DNA from: Aeromonas lusitana | GTDB lineage: Bacteria > Pseudomonadota > Gammaproteobacteria > Enterobacterales > Aeromonadaceae | Direction of reading: 5' to 3' | Assembly: GCF_002812985.1 (NCBI RefSeq) | Contig: NZ_PGCP01000004.1 | Location: 124,001-188,000, forward strand | Length of the DNA: 64,000 nt | Part shown: positions 17,318 through 25,031 of the stretch, piece by piece | Layout of the letters: every line of letters starts with the position of its first letter | Position numbering within the stretch: the first letter of the stretch is position 1 | Translations under genes and position numbers: made by a program | The notes under the pieces: generated by a model | The model's input: only the letters and a program-made list of their open reading frames with translations | Told to the model about the DNA's origin: nothing | Databases searched by the model: none

Positions 17318-17941
17318 TCAGTCGAACAAGGTGTCGGCTCGCCCCTGCAGCACATGCTCATGCAGGGTGCGCAGCTGGCTCTCCACCACCCGATGACGAG
17401 AAAGTTCAGGCAATTTGTCTATGGGGAAGTAGGCGGCGCCCCGGGTCTCGTCGGTCTGGGTCAGCAGCTCGCCCCCCGTCACCTCGCACAGGAAGAAGGC
17501 CTTGTGGGCATGGGGCAGTTGGGGCGGGTGAGGATGCTTGTGCTTGTCGAACAGGGCCAACAACTGCACGGCGCGGCACTCAAGGCCCGTCTCCTCCACC
17601 AGTTCCCGCTCCACCGCCTGCGAGGGTGAATCGCCGATGTCGCACCAACCCCCCGGCAGGGTCCAGCAGCCATCGCTGCGCTCCTGCACCAGCAGCAGCC
17701 TACCCGCGTCATCCAGGATCAGCGCCCGCACATCCAGCTTGGGGGTGGGATAACCGCTATCCAGGGCAATCCAGTGGCCGATGGCCTCTGGATCCAGCTC
17801 GCTCTGGCTGGCGATAAGCGTGGCAGTCGCGTTTCGCAGCGCCTCGAAGCGGCCGATATCGAAGGGATCCTTGGAGTAGGTGAGCCCGGCCTGGGCCGTG
17901 GCCAGTACCTGTTCGAGGAAAGCGGCCAACGGCGGTTGCAT
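17318..17941 (-). CDS. NUDIX hydrolase with N-terminal NUDIX-associated domain
   Basis: 207 residues from ATG 17941, chosen because it starts two bases before the yqiA stop region. The N-terminal ~65 residues match the helical extension seen in YjhB-type enzymes. The NUDIX box is GGWCDIGDSPSQAV then ERELVEETGL: the metal-binding REUxEE is intact, but the first glutamate of the box is aspartate, a variation seen in this subfamily. It hydrolyses nucleoside diphosphates linked to another group; an ADP-ribose or sugar substrate is likely but not shown. Directly downstream of yqiA, with overlap-like spacing. Confidence 0.85.
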   Translation of the reverse strand: MQPPLAAFLEQVLATAQAGLTYSKDPFDIGRFEALRNATATLIASQSELDPEAIGHWIALDSGYPTPKLDVRALILDDAGRLLLVQERSDGCWTLPGGWCDIGDSPSQAVERELVEETGLECRAVQLLALFDKHKHPHPPQLPHAHKAFFLCEVTGGELLTQTDETRGAAYFPIDKLPELSRHRVVESQLRTLHEHVLQGRADTLFD

Positions 17942-17943
17942 GA

Positions 17944-18531
17944 CTAGAGCCCCAAGAAGCGCACTATCTGGGCGGGATAGCGCTCGAATCCCACGAAGGC
18001 GTGGTTGCCACCGCACTCCAGGGAGAGGCGGGCGAAGCGATATTCATCCAGCGCCTTGCGATAGTCGAGCACCTCATCCTCCTGCTGTTGCAGGATCCAG
18101 AGCCGCTCGGGCGCCGTCACCGGCACCGCCAGCGCCCGCAGCTCATCCATGTGCGCGGGCAGCAGCTCGTAGCGCTCGTCGGTATAGGGGTTGGTCTGGG
18201 GGCCGAGGTAGTCTTGCAACAGCTCATGGGGACGCACCGCCGGATTGATCAGCGCGGCGCGGCAGCCATGATGCTCAGCCACCCGGGTCGCCATAAAGCC
18301 ACCGAGGGAGCTGCCCACGGCGCCGAGTCTGAGCTGGGCGCCATAACGCCCCCTGGCTGCCTCGATGCTGTGTGCGATGGCGGCCCAGGCCGCCGCCGGG
18401 GTATTGGGCTGGGCCGGTATGATCATCTCGATATCGGGCCTGTGCTCCGACACCCAGGCTGCCATCTGCTGCGCCTTGGCAGATCCCGGTGACGAATTGA
18501 AGCCGTGCAGATAGAGCAGAACGGATGTCAT
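17944..18531 (-). CDS. yqiA: YqiA-type alpha/beta hydrolase (esterase)
   Basis: 195 residues from ATG 18531 (E. coli YqiA 193). LLYLHGFNSSPGS opens the oxyanion region, the nucleophile elbow is GSSLGG, and the catalytic His is in GGNHAF. A possible acid is in QQQEDEVLDY. E. coli YqiA hydrolyses palmitoyl-CoA and p-nitrophenyl esters; the cellular role is unknown. It lies in the order nudF-yqiB-cpdA-yqiA known from enterobacteria; cpdA ends ten bases before its start. Confidence 0.92.
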   Translation of the reverse strand: MTSVLLYLHGFNSSPGSAKAQQMAAWVSEHRPDIEMIIPAQPNTPAAAWAAIAHSIEAARGRYGAQLRLGAVGSSLGGFMATRVAEHHGCRAALINPAVRPHELLQDYLGPQTNPYTDERYELLPAHMDELRALAVPVTAPERLWILQQQEDEVLDYRKALDEYRFARLSLECGGNHAFVGFERYPAQIVRFLGL

Positions 18532-18541
18532 GCAGGCCTCC

Positions 18542-19366
18542 TCAATAGCCGGTGGCATTGGGGTCGGGCACGAACTGCCCCACCGGCAGGCGCCACACCT
18601 GGCTCGCGATCCGGCCATCCGGATGCAGGGTCAGGTAACGCCAGCCCGGGCCTGACTCGTCCAGGGCGAAACCATCACACAGGGGCTTGAACTGGATGCA
18701 GGTAGAGGGGCTCGCGATGAGCCGCACGCCCTGGTGCACCTCGTCAAATTCCTGATGGACATGACCGAACAGGATGGTCTTCTGCTGCGGGTGGCGGGCC
18801 AGCACGGCAAACAAGTCGTCGGCATTCTTGAGGTTGTGCTGATCCAGCCAGGCGCAACCCACAGGCACCGCCTGATGGTGCAGGGCGATGAGGGCATGGC
18901 GCTCAGGGTGCTGGCGCAGTGCGCTGTCCAGCGCCGCCAGCTGGTGATCCCCGAGCAGACCGTGGGGTTTGCCGCGCACCTGAGTGTCGAGCAGTATGAT
19001 CTGCCAGTGATCCCCCACCAGCTGCTTGGCTTCGCTGATCCCGGCCGCATGCAGGTATTCGGTCATCAGGGGGGCATCGTCATGGTTGCCTGGCAGCCAG
19101 TAGATGGGGCGGGCCAGGGGCGCCATCATGGACGCAAAGCGCTGATAGGATTCCGGGCTGTGGTCCTGGGAGAGATCCCCGGTCGCCAGGATCAGATCGA
19201 ACGGATGCGTGTTGGCCTGCACCTGTGCCAGTACGGCGTCCAGGCTCTCGGCGGTACGCACGGCCAGCAATCTCCCCTCGGCACTGGCGAAGAGATGGGT
19301 ATCGGTAATCTGTAACAGGCGCACACTGCCGTCCGGCGCCTGGGGTAGCTCTGTTTCCAAAATCAC
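18542..19366 (-). CDS. cpdA: 3',5'-cyclic-AMP phosphodiesterase
   Basis: 274 residues from GTG 19366, the length of E. coli CpdA (275). The longer frame from 19438 would overlap yqiB and is not conserved. Metallophosphoesterase motifs are in order: QITDTHLF, ATGDLSQD, GNHDD, ALHHQ and GHVHQ. It hydrolyses cAMP to AMP in the cytoplasm and so lowers CRP activity. Relevant in this window because CRP sites precede mtlA. Located between yqiB and yqiA with short spacers. Confidence 0.95.
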   Translation of the reverse strand: MILETELPQAPDGSVRLLQITDTHLFASAEGRLLAVRTAESLDAVLAQVQANTHPFDLILATGDLSQDHSPESYQRFASMMAPLARPIYWLPGNHDDAPLMTEYLHAAGISEAKQLVGDHWQIILLDTQVRGKPHGLLGDHQLAALDSALRQHPERHALIALHHQAVPVGCAWLDQHNLKNADDLFAVLARHPQQKTILFGHVHQEFDEVHQGVRLIASPSTCIQFKPLCDGFALDESGPGWRYLTLHPDGRIASQVWRLPVGQFVPDPNATGY

Positions 19367-19386
19367 GCTTCTTTTTATGAGTTCAA

Positions 19387-19827
19387 CTAGAGAATGTTTA
19401 TCAGGCTGGTGCCATGTTTGAGACAAAATTTTAGCCATTCGGCCAGAAACAGATTTACCTGCTCTTTTTCATCCCTGTGGTGCATTTTTTTATTGGGATA
19501 ATCATAACGTGGTTGCAACATCGAAATCTGTTGCGCGGCACACACTTCCGCCATCCGCACATCATGATACAAACGAATCTCTATTCGAGCCTGCAAGTAG
19601 CTCGGCAACTCGGGATTGCGCTGGGCCAGGATCACCTGGCTGGTGAAGCGGCTCTCCTCACTGACGGTCAGTTGGAACTGCAAGCCATTGCCGACCTGAT
19701 AGCTGCGTTCGGCCCCCACGCTGCCTCCCGGTGGCAGCAGCTTCATCAGGGCCATGTAGTTGACCTCGCAGGTCCGCTGCAAGGATTTCAGATCCGGGAC
19801 ATGACGCTTGGCCAAGAGTACGGACAT
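19387..19827 (-). CDS. yqiB: YqiB family protein (DUF1249)
   Basis: 146 residues from ATG 19827 (E. coli YqiB 140). The family core is plain: SYQVGNGLQFQLTV, RLYHDVRMAEVC, RYDYPNKKMHHRDEK and [23 protein letters not shown] ribosome site lies just upstream. No biochemical function is known for the family. It keeps the nudF-yqiB-cpdA order, and cpdA starts 20 bases after its stop. Confidence 0.92.
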   Translation of the reverse strand: MSVLLAKRHVPDLKSLQRTCEVNYMALMKLLPPGGSVGAERSYQVGNGLQFQLTVSEESRFTSQVILAQRNPELPSYLQARIEIRLYHDVRMAEVCAAQQISMLQPRYDYPNKKMHHRDEKEQVNLFLAEWLKFCLKHGTSLINIL

Positions 19828-19934
19828 CTCAGACCTCCCCTCGCCCATAGTCATGCCAACTCGCCGCGCAGGCACTCGGCTGGCACATCAGAGCAGGTGC
19901 ACCGCCCTTGAGTTGTTGTCGGAAGAGAACCACC

Positions 19935-20576
19935 TCAGCGCCCCGCCAGCCAGCGAGTTTGCAGCTCGCCGTGGTTGAGGGCCAGCCACTGCAGGGCGAT
20001 GACGGAGGCCGCGTTGTCGATGCGGCCCTCTTTCAGCCAGGCATACGCCTGCTCGCGGCTCACCACGTGCACCCGGATGTCTTCCCCTTCTTCCGCCAGC
20101 CCGTGGATCCCCTCGGCCTTGCTGGCATCCACCTCGCCCACATAGACCTCGATCCGCTCGGTGCTGCCGCCCGGGCTCACCAGGTAGCTGATGGCATGTT
20201 CGCAGCGACCGACCGCGAGACCGGCCTCTTCCACCGCCTCGCGCCGCACCACGGCTTCGGCGGTCTCCCCTTCGTCTATGATGCCGGCCACCAACTCCAG
20301 CAGCCAGGGCGTAGCGCTGGTCTCCATGGCACCGATCCGGAACTGCTCCACCAGCACTATCTGGTCGCGCACCGGATCATAGGGCAGCAGGGCGGCGGCA
20401 TGACCCCGCTCGAACAGCTCTCGGACGATGGGCTCATTCCAGCCACCGGCAAACAGCTTGTGCTGCAACCGGTAGACATTTACTTTGAAAAAACCGTTGT
20501 ATCCTGATGATTTATCTATGATTTTTACATCATCACCGGAATAGTGACTGGTTTGAGGCAAGGCTTGCTGAGACAT
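19935..20576 (-). CDS. nudF: ADP-ribose pyrophosphatase
   Basis: 213 residues from ATG 20576 (MSQQALPQ), near the 209 of E. coli NudF; extra upstream codons are not conserved. The NUDIX box is complete: GIIDEGETAEAV then RREAVEEAGL. LVEQFRIGAM is the typical ADPR-binding segment before it. It splits ADP-ribose into AMP and ribose 5-phosphate. It is the first gene of the nudF-yqiB-cpdA-yqiA operon and is divergent from tolC across a 309-base region with a palindromic operator. Confidence 0.95.
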   Translation of the reverse strand: MSQQALPQTSHYSGDDVKIIDKSSGYNGFFKVNVYRLQHKLFAGGWNEPIVRELFERGHAAALLPYDPVRDQIVLVEQFRIGAMETSATPWLLELVAGIIDEGETAEAVVRREAVEEAGLAVGRCEHAISYLVSPGGSTERIEVYVGEVDASKAEGIHGLAEEGEDIRVHVVSREQAYAWLKEGRIDNAASVIALQWLALNHGELQTRWLAGR

Positions 20577-20885
20577 ACGACACTCCTGCCAGCTTGACTT
20601 GGCTAGGTTTGACCATAATATTCGGGAACATGAATGAACATTCATTCACTCGTTCTCGCTGAAGATGAGGGATGGATTTTAGCAGCCACGGGGCATTTGG
20701 CTAGGCGCAGCGCCGAGAAAACTCGCCCTGAGCCTTGACGTTCCTGTCGCTGGAAAAGAGACAGTTCGCATTGAATTTTGCTTATAGTAGAGTGGTTAAG
20801 CTGAAATCAAGCTTGGTCGGTGACAATCCCCCCTTCTTCATCCAGCGGACAGCTTTGGGTTGATACATAAGGTTAAAACTATCAT
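20577..20885. promoter_or_regulatory. Divergent promoter region of nudF and tolC
   Basis: 309 bases. It contains the palindrome at 20631-20648 near the nudF start and, closer to tolC, a TGCTTATAG stretch (20779-20787) that looks like an extended -10 element for tolC. No good -35 is visible for it. The tolC ATG is about 100 bases downstream of that element. Confidence 0.5.
20631..20648. promoter_or_regulatory. Palindromic operator candidate (TetR-type)
   Basis: A perfect 8-bp inverted repeat TGAATGAA and TTCATTCA separated by CA. Operators of this form are typical of TetR/AcrR-family repressors. It lies 55 bases upstream of the nudF start and 237 bases from tolC. The regulator is not encoded in the window. 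Confidence 0.55.
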
Positions 20886-22211
20886 ATGAAAAGAACACTC
20901 TTGTCAGTCATGGTGATGCTGGGTGTGAGCACTGCTGCTCATGCCGAAAACCTGCTCGAGATTTACCAACAGGCCCAGGTCAAGGATACCCAGCTGCTGG
21001 AGTCCAAAGCGAGACGGGATCAAGCCTTCGAAAAAATCAATGAATCACGCGCCGCTCTGCTGCCACAGATCAATCTGGGTGCCGGCCTGAACTATCTGCA
21101 AAACAAGAATGACACCATGACCAACACGGGTGCCACCGGCTCCGTCACCCTGGATCAATCCGTCTATCGTCGCAGCAACTGGGTCAACCTGGACCTGACC
21201 GAGAAGAGTGCCACCCAGTCCAACGTCAGCTACAACCTCGAAATCCAAAACCTGATGCTGCGTACAGCCCAGGCCTATTTCAATGTACTCAAGGCGATGG
21301 ACACCCTGGAATTCGTGCGCGCCAACAAGGTCGCGGTAGAGCGTCAGCTCGAGCAGACCCAGCAGCGATTCGAAGTGGGCCTGACCGCCATCACAGACGT
21401 TCACGAGGCCGAGGCCGAGCGCGATCAGGCGCTGGCAGACGAGATCAATGCCGAGAACTCCCTGGACAACAGCTATGAGAGCCTGCGCGAGCTGACCGGG
21501 ATTGATCACCGTCAGCTGGACGTGCTCAACACAGAGCGCTTCGCTCCGCAGAAGACCCCGTTCAACTCCGACAAGTGGCTGGAACTGGCCCTGGACAAGA
21601 ACCTGGAGCTGCACAGCGCCCGCATCGGCAAGGACATCGCCAAAGAGCAGATCGATCTCGCCAAGACAGGTCATGAACCGACCCTGGATCTCGGCGCCGG
21701 CCTCACCGCCGGCTATAACGACTACAAGGACGAGATCCGCAACCCGGACAGCAACAGCAACCAGGGCAACATAGGTCTGAACTTCAACCTGCCGCTCTAC
21801 ACCGGCGGTGCGACCACCTCACAGGTCAAGCAGGCTCAGTTCAACTACGTAGCCGCCAGCGAGCAGCTGGAGCGCAGCTTCCGCTCGGTGCAGAGCACGG
21901 TACGTTCTTCCTACAACAACGTGAACGCCAGCATCGGCTCGGTGCGTGCCTACGGTCAGTCCGTCATCTCCGCCGACAGCGCCCTGAAGGCGACCGAGGC
22001 CGGTTACGAGGTGGGTACCCGTACCATAGTCGACGTGCTGGACTCCACTCGCAAGCTGTACGAAGCCAAGCAGAAGCTCTCCGAGGCGCGTTACAACTAC
22101 ATCCTCAGCATCCTCTCCCTCAAGCAGGCCGCCGGCACGCTGGAGCAGAAGGATCTGGAAGACGTGAACCAGGGGCTGATGCCAGCGCCTCAGGTCACCA
22201 AGAAGTCCTGA
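20886..22211 (+). CDS. tolC: Outer membrane efflux channel TolC
   Basis: 441 residues, somewhat shorter than E. coli TolC (493), the missing part being the dispensable C-terminal extension. A signal peptide ends at AHA-ENL (residue 20). The duplicated outer membrane efflux protein layout is present: helical segments ESRAALLPQINLGAG in the first half and ARIGKDIAKEQIDLAKTGHEPTLDLG in the second, with YEVGTRTIVDVLDS near the end. The trimeric channel serves RND, MFS and type I exporters. It is divergent from nudF, as in E. coli, and has its own terminator. Confidence 0.96.
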   Translation: MKRTLLSVMVMLGVSTAAHAENLLEIYQQAQVKDTQLLESKARRDQAFEKINESRAALLPQINLGAGLNYLQNKNDTMTNTGATGSVTLDQSVYRRSNWVNLDLTEKSATQSNVSYNLEIQNLMLRTAQAYFNVLKAMDTLEFVRANKVAVERQLEQTQQRFEVGLTAITDVHEAEAERDQALADEINAENSLDNSYESLRELTGIDHRQLDVLNTERFAPQKTPFNSDKWLELALDKNLELHSARIGKDIAKEQIDLAKTGHEPTLDLGAGLTAGYNDYKDEIRNPDSNSNQGNIGLNFNLPLYTGGATTSQVKQAQFNYVAASEQLERSFRSVQSTVRSSYNNVNASIGSVRAYGQSVISADSALKATEAGYEVGTRTIVDVLDSTRKLYEAKQKLSEARYNYILSILSLKQAAGTLEQKDLEDVNQGLMPAPQVTKKS

Positions 22212-22228
22212 GTCAAATTGACTCCATG

Positions 22229-22255
22229 AAAAAGGCGACCTCAGGGTCGCCTTTT
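22229..22255 (+). terminator. tolC terminator
   Basis: AAAAGGCGACC (22230-22240) pairs with GGTCGCCTTTT across TCAG, 18 bases after the stop. Confidence 0.85.
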
Positions 22256-22297
22256 CGTTGTCTGCTACCCGCCTGATGAACGCGGGCAGGGGCTATC

Positions 22298-22325
22298 AAA
22301 AAACCCGGCCAAGGCCGGGTTTTTC
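22298..22325. terminator. hldE terminator (symmetrical)
   Basis: AAAAACCCGGCC pairs with GGCCGGGTTTTT across AA. It is T-rich in both directions and lies just downstream of hldE on the minus strand. Confidence 0.85.
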
Positions 22326-22342
22326 ATCACTTACATACTCGC

Positions 22343-23770
22343 TTAGCCACGCTCGCGAATGGTCTTGATGATGTCGCTGGTGGAGCAGCCATCTTCGAAG
22401 TTCAGCACGCGCACTTCACCGCCGTTGGCGGTCACCTCGGCATAGCCGGCAATCTCTTCCGGCTTGTAGTCACCGCCCTTGACCAGCAGGTCAGGCAGCA
22501 CTTCGGCGATCAGGCGCTGGGGGGTGTCTTCCGAGAAGGGCACCACCCAGTCCACGGCGCCCAGGGCAGCCAGTACCGTCATGCGGCGCTCGGTCGGGTT
22601 GACCGGACGACCCGGGCCCTTCAGGCGACGCACGGATTCGTCGGTGTTGACCGCCACGATCAGCCGATCCCCCAGCTTGCCGGCATTGGCCAGGTAGGAG
22701 ACATGGCCGGCGTGCAATATGTCGAAGCAGCCGTTGGTCATCACCACCTTCTCGCCGCGCAGGCGAGCGGCCTGGACGGCCACCTTCAGCTGGGCCTCGG
22801 ACATGACGCCAAAGCCGGTCTCCTGCTCGGTGTAGAGCGCGTTGGCGAGCTCCACCGGGCTGACGGTGGAGGTACCCAGCTTGCCGACGACGATACCGGC
22901 GGCGGTATTGGCCAGGGCGCAAGCCTCGTCCAGGCTCATTCCGGCAGCCAGGGAGGTAGCCAGGGTGGAGATGACGGTATCACCGGCACCGGTCACGTCG
23001 TAGACCTCGTGGGCCTGGGCTGGCAGGTGCAGTTCGGGCTGGCCTTCGCGGATAAGCGTCATGCCGTTCTCGGAACGAGTCACCAGCAGGGCGTCCAGCT
23101 CGAAGCGCTTGACCAGCTCCAAGCCCTTGGCCACCAGCTCGCCCTCGCTCTTCACCTTGCCCACCACGGCCTCGAACTCGGACATGTTGGGGGTCAGCAG
23201 GGTGGCGCCACGGTACTTCTCGAAATCGGTGCCCTTGGGATCCACCAGTACCGGGATGCCGGCGGAGCGGGCTCGCTGGATCATGCCAGGCACGTCGTTC
23301 AGGGCACCCTTGCCGTAGTCGGATAGGATCATCACGTCTGCCTTGGGCAGGGCCTGCTCGACCTTGCCCATCAGCAGGCTGGCGTCGACGTCGTGGAAGG
23401 CTTCTTCGAAGTCCAGACGCAGCAACTGCTGGTTGCGCGACAGCACCCGCAGCTTGGTGATGGTGGGGTAATCGGCCAGACGCACGAAATCACAGGCGAC
23501 CTTGACCCCTGCCATCTGGCCGGCCAGGGCCTCGGCGGCCTCGTCCTGACCTGTCAGTCCCAGCAGCACGGCATGAGCACCGAGCGCGGCCGAGTTCAGG
23601 GCCACGTTGGCGGCGCCACCCGGGCGCTCCTCGATGTGTTCGACCTTGACCACGGGCACCGGCGCCTCGGGGGAGATCCGGCCGGTGGGGCCGTGCCAGT
23701 AGCGGTCCAACATGACATCGCCAACGACCAGGACGCGGGCTTTTTCAAACTCGGGCAGGGTGATCTTCAT
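22343..23770 (-). CDS. hldE: Bifunctional heptose-7-P kinase / heptose-1-P adenylyltransferase
   Basis: 475 residues, full length (E. coli 477). Residues 1-318 are the PfkB-type kinase: [13 protein letters not shown] at the start, RPGGAANVA, and the GAGD catalytic motif in YDVTGAGDT. Residues 340-475 are the nucleotidyltransferase with [12 protein letters not shown], then VNTDES. It makes ADP-D-glycero-manno-heptose for the LPS inner core. No other heptose genes are close by. The lpxL-type acyltransferase gene is divergent upstream, so LPS assembly genes cluster here. Confidence 0.97.
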   Translation of the reverse strand: MKITLPEFEKARVLVVGDVMLDRYWHGPTGRISPEAPVPVVKVEHIEERPGGAANVALNSAALGAHAVLLGLTGQDEAAEALAGQMAGVKVACDFVRLADYPTITKLRVLSRNQQLLRLDFEEAFHDVDASLLMGKVEQALPKADVMILSDYGKGALNDVPGMIQRARSAGIPVLVDPKGTDFEKYRGATLLTPNMSEFEAVVGKVKSEGELVAKGLELVKRFELDALLVTRSENGMTLIREGQPELHLPAQAHEVYDVTGAGDTVISTLATSLAAGMSLDEACALANTAAGIVVGKLGTSTVSPVELANALYTEQETGFGVMSEAQLKVAVQAARLRGEKVVMTNGCFDILHAGHVSYLANAGKLGDRLIVAVNTDESVRRLKGPGRPVNPTERRMTVLAALGAVDWVVPFSEDTPQRLIAEVLPDLLVKGGDYKPEEIAGYAEVTANGGEVRVLNFEDGCSTSDIIKTIRERG

Positions 23771-24044
23771 CTGTATCGGCTCTCAAAACCTGAAAAATTC
23801 AGTCCCGGATTTTATCACACTCTTTTCCAAGGCGTGAAAAAAGCGCTGCGGCCCCAGCCATGGCGGCCCTCCCCCCTCTTATGACCCCTCTGACCAGATG
23901 AGGCAATTCGCACCCGCCCCCCCTTTTCGGATAGAATCCTCGGATTGCGCGTCAAGTTATCCGAACGGGACATCCATCTGCCTTTGCCTTTCCCCGTTTG
24001 ACTTGGCACCCTGCTGATTTGCGATTGAGAACAAGAGACGCTTC

Positions 24045-24968
24045 ATGGCCCAAGCACATGCTCCGCAACTAGAACCCCATATGTTCCACCCCCGTTACTG
24101 GGGCAGCTGGCTTGGCCTGTCCCTGCTCTGGCTGCTGGTGCTGCTGCCCTGGCGCAGCCAGATGTGGCTCGGCCGCCAGCTCGGCACCCTGGCTCGCAAG
24201 CTGCTCAAATCCCGCGTCAAGATAGCGCGCCGCAACCTGGAACTGGCGATGCCCGAACTCAGCCGGGATCAGCGCGAGGCCCTGCTGGTGCAGAATTTCG
24301 AGAGCGTGGGGTGCGCCATCTTCGAGGTGGGCATGGCCTGGTTCTGGCCGGATTGGCGGATGCGCCGCCTGATGAAGGTGGAAGGGGAAGAGCACGTCAT
24401 TGCGGCCATCGAAAACGGTCAGGGCATGCTGCTGCTCTCCTGCCACTTCCTGACCCTGGAACTCAATGCCCGCTGCTTCGGCCTGGTGCGGCCCGGGGTC
24501 GGCGTCTATCGCCCCAACACCAACCCAGTGCTGGAGTATGCCCAGTACCACGGTCGCTGCGCCTCCAACAAATACCTGGTGGATCGCATGGACGTGAAGG
24601 GGATGATCAAGGCGCTGCGTAACGGTGATGCGCTCTGGTACGCGCCGGATCACGACTATGGCAGCCATGCCAGCGTGTTCGTGCCCTACTTCGCGGTGGA
24701 GCAGGCCGCCACCATCACGGGTACCGCCACTCTGGCCCGGGTCAAGAATACCGTCACCCTGCCCTGCTACAACATCCGCACCGCCACCGGTTATACCCTG
24801 CACATAGGGGCGCCGCTGGAAGACTACCCGAGCGGCGATGATCTGGCCGATGCCAGCCGCGCCAACCGGGAGATAGAGGCCGCGGTACGCCGTGCACCGG
24901 AGCAGTACATGTGGCTGCACCGCCGCTTCAAGACCCGCCCCAACCCGGACGATGCGGGTTTCTACTAA
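24045..24968 (+). CDS. lpxL: Lipid A biosynthesis lauroyl-type acyltransferase
   Basis: 307 residues with an N-terminal hydrophobic anchor (about 20-38) typical of inner-membrane LpxL/HtrB. The catalytic HX4E is HFLTLE. RPNTNPVLE, WYAPDHDYG and ATITGTATLARV match conserved acyl-acceptor and substrate-positioning segments of the LpxL/LpxM family. It adds a secondary acyl chain to Kdo2-lipid IVA. Lauroyl versus myristoyl or palmitoleoyl specificity (LpxL, LpxM, LpxP) cannot be read from sequence; the lpxL symbol is by overall similarity. Divergent from hldE. Confidence 0.85.
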   Translation: MAQAHAPQLEPHMFHPRYWGSWLGLSLLWLLVLLPWRSQMWLGRQLGTLARKLLKSRVKIARRNLELAMPELSRDQREALLVQNFESVGCAIFEVGMAWFWPDWRMRRLMKVEGEEHVIAAIENGQGMLLLSCHFLTLELNARCFGLVRPGVGVYRPNTNPVLEYAQYHGRCASNKYLVDRMDVKGMIKALRNGDALWYAPDHDYGSHASVFVPYFAVEQAATITGTATLARVKNTVTLPCYNIRTATGYTLHIGAPLEDYPSGDDLADASRANREIEAAVRRAPEQYMWLHRRFKTRPNPDDAGFY

Positions 24969-24980
24969 CCCCCCCCATAA

Positions 24981-25010
24981 AAAAGCCCTCGCACTGCGAG
25001 GGCTTTTTGT
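24981..25010. terminator. Terminator between lpxL and cpdB
   Basis: AAAGCCCTCGC pairs with GCGAGGGCTTT around ACT, flanked by A run and T run, so it can serve both convergent genes. Confidence 0.85.
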
Positions 25011-25031
25011 TATCGGCTTTGAGCGTCGCTA

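Noticed and set aside
19367-19438. Longer start for cpdA at 19438
   Set aside because: It would overlap yqiB by over 50 bases and adds 24 residues absent from the family; GTG 19366 gives the normal length.
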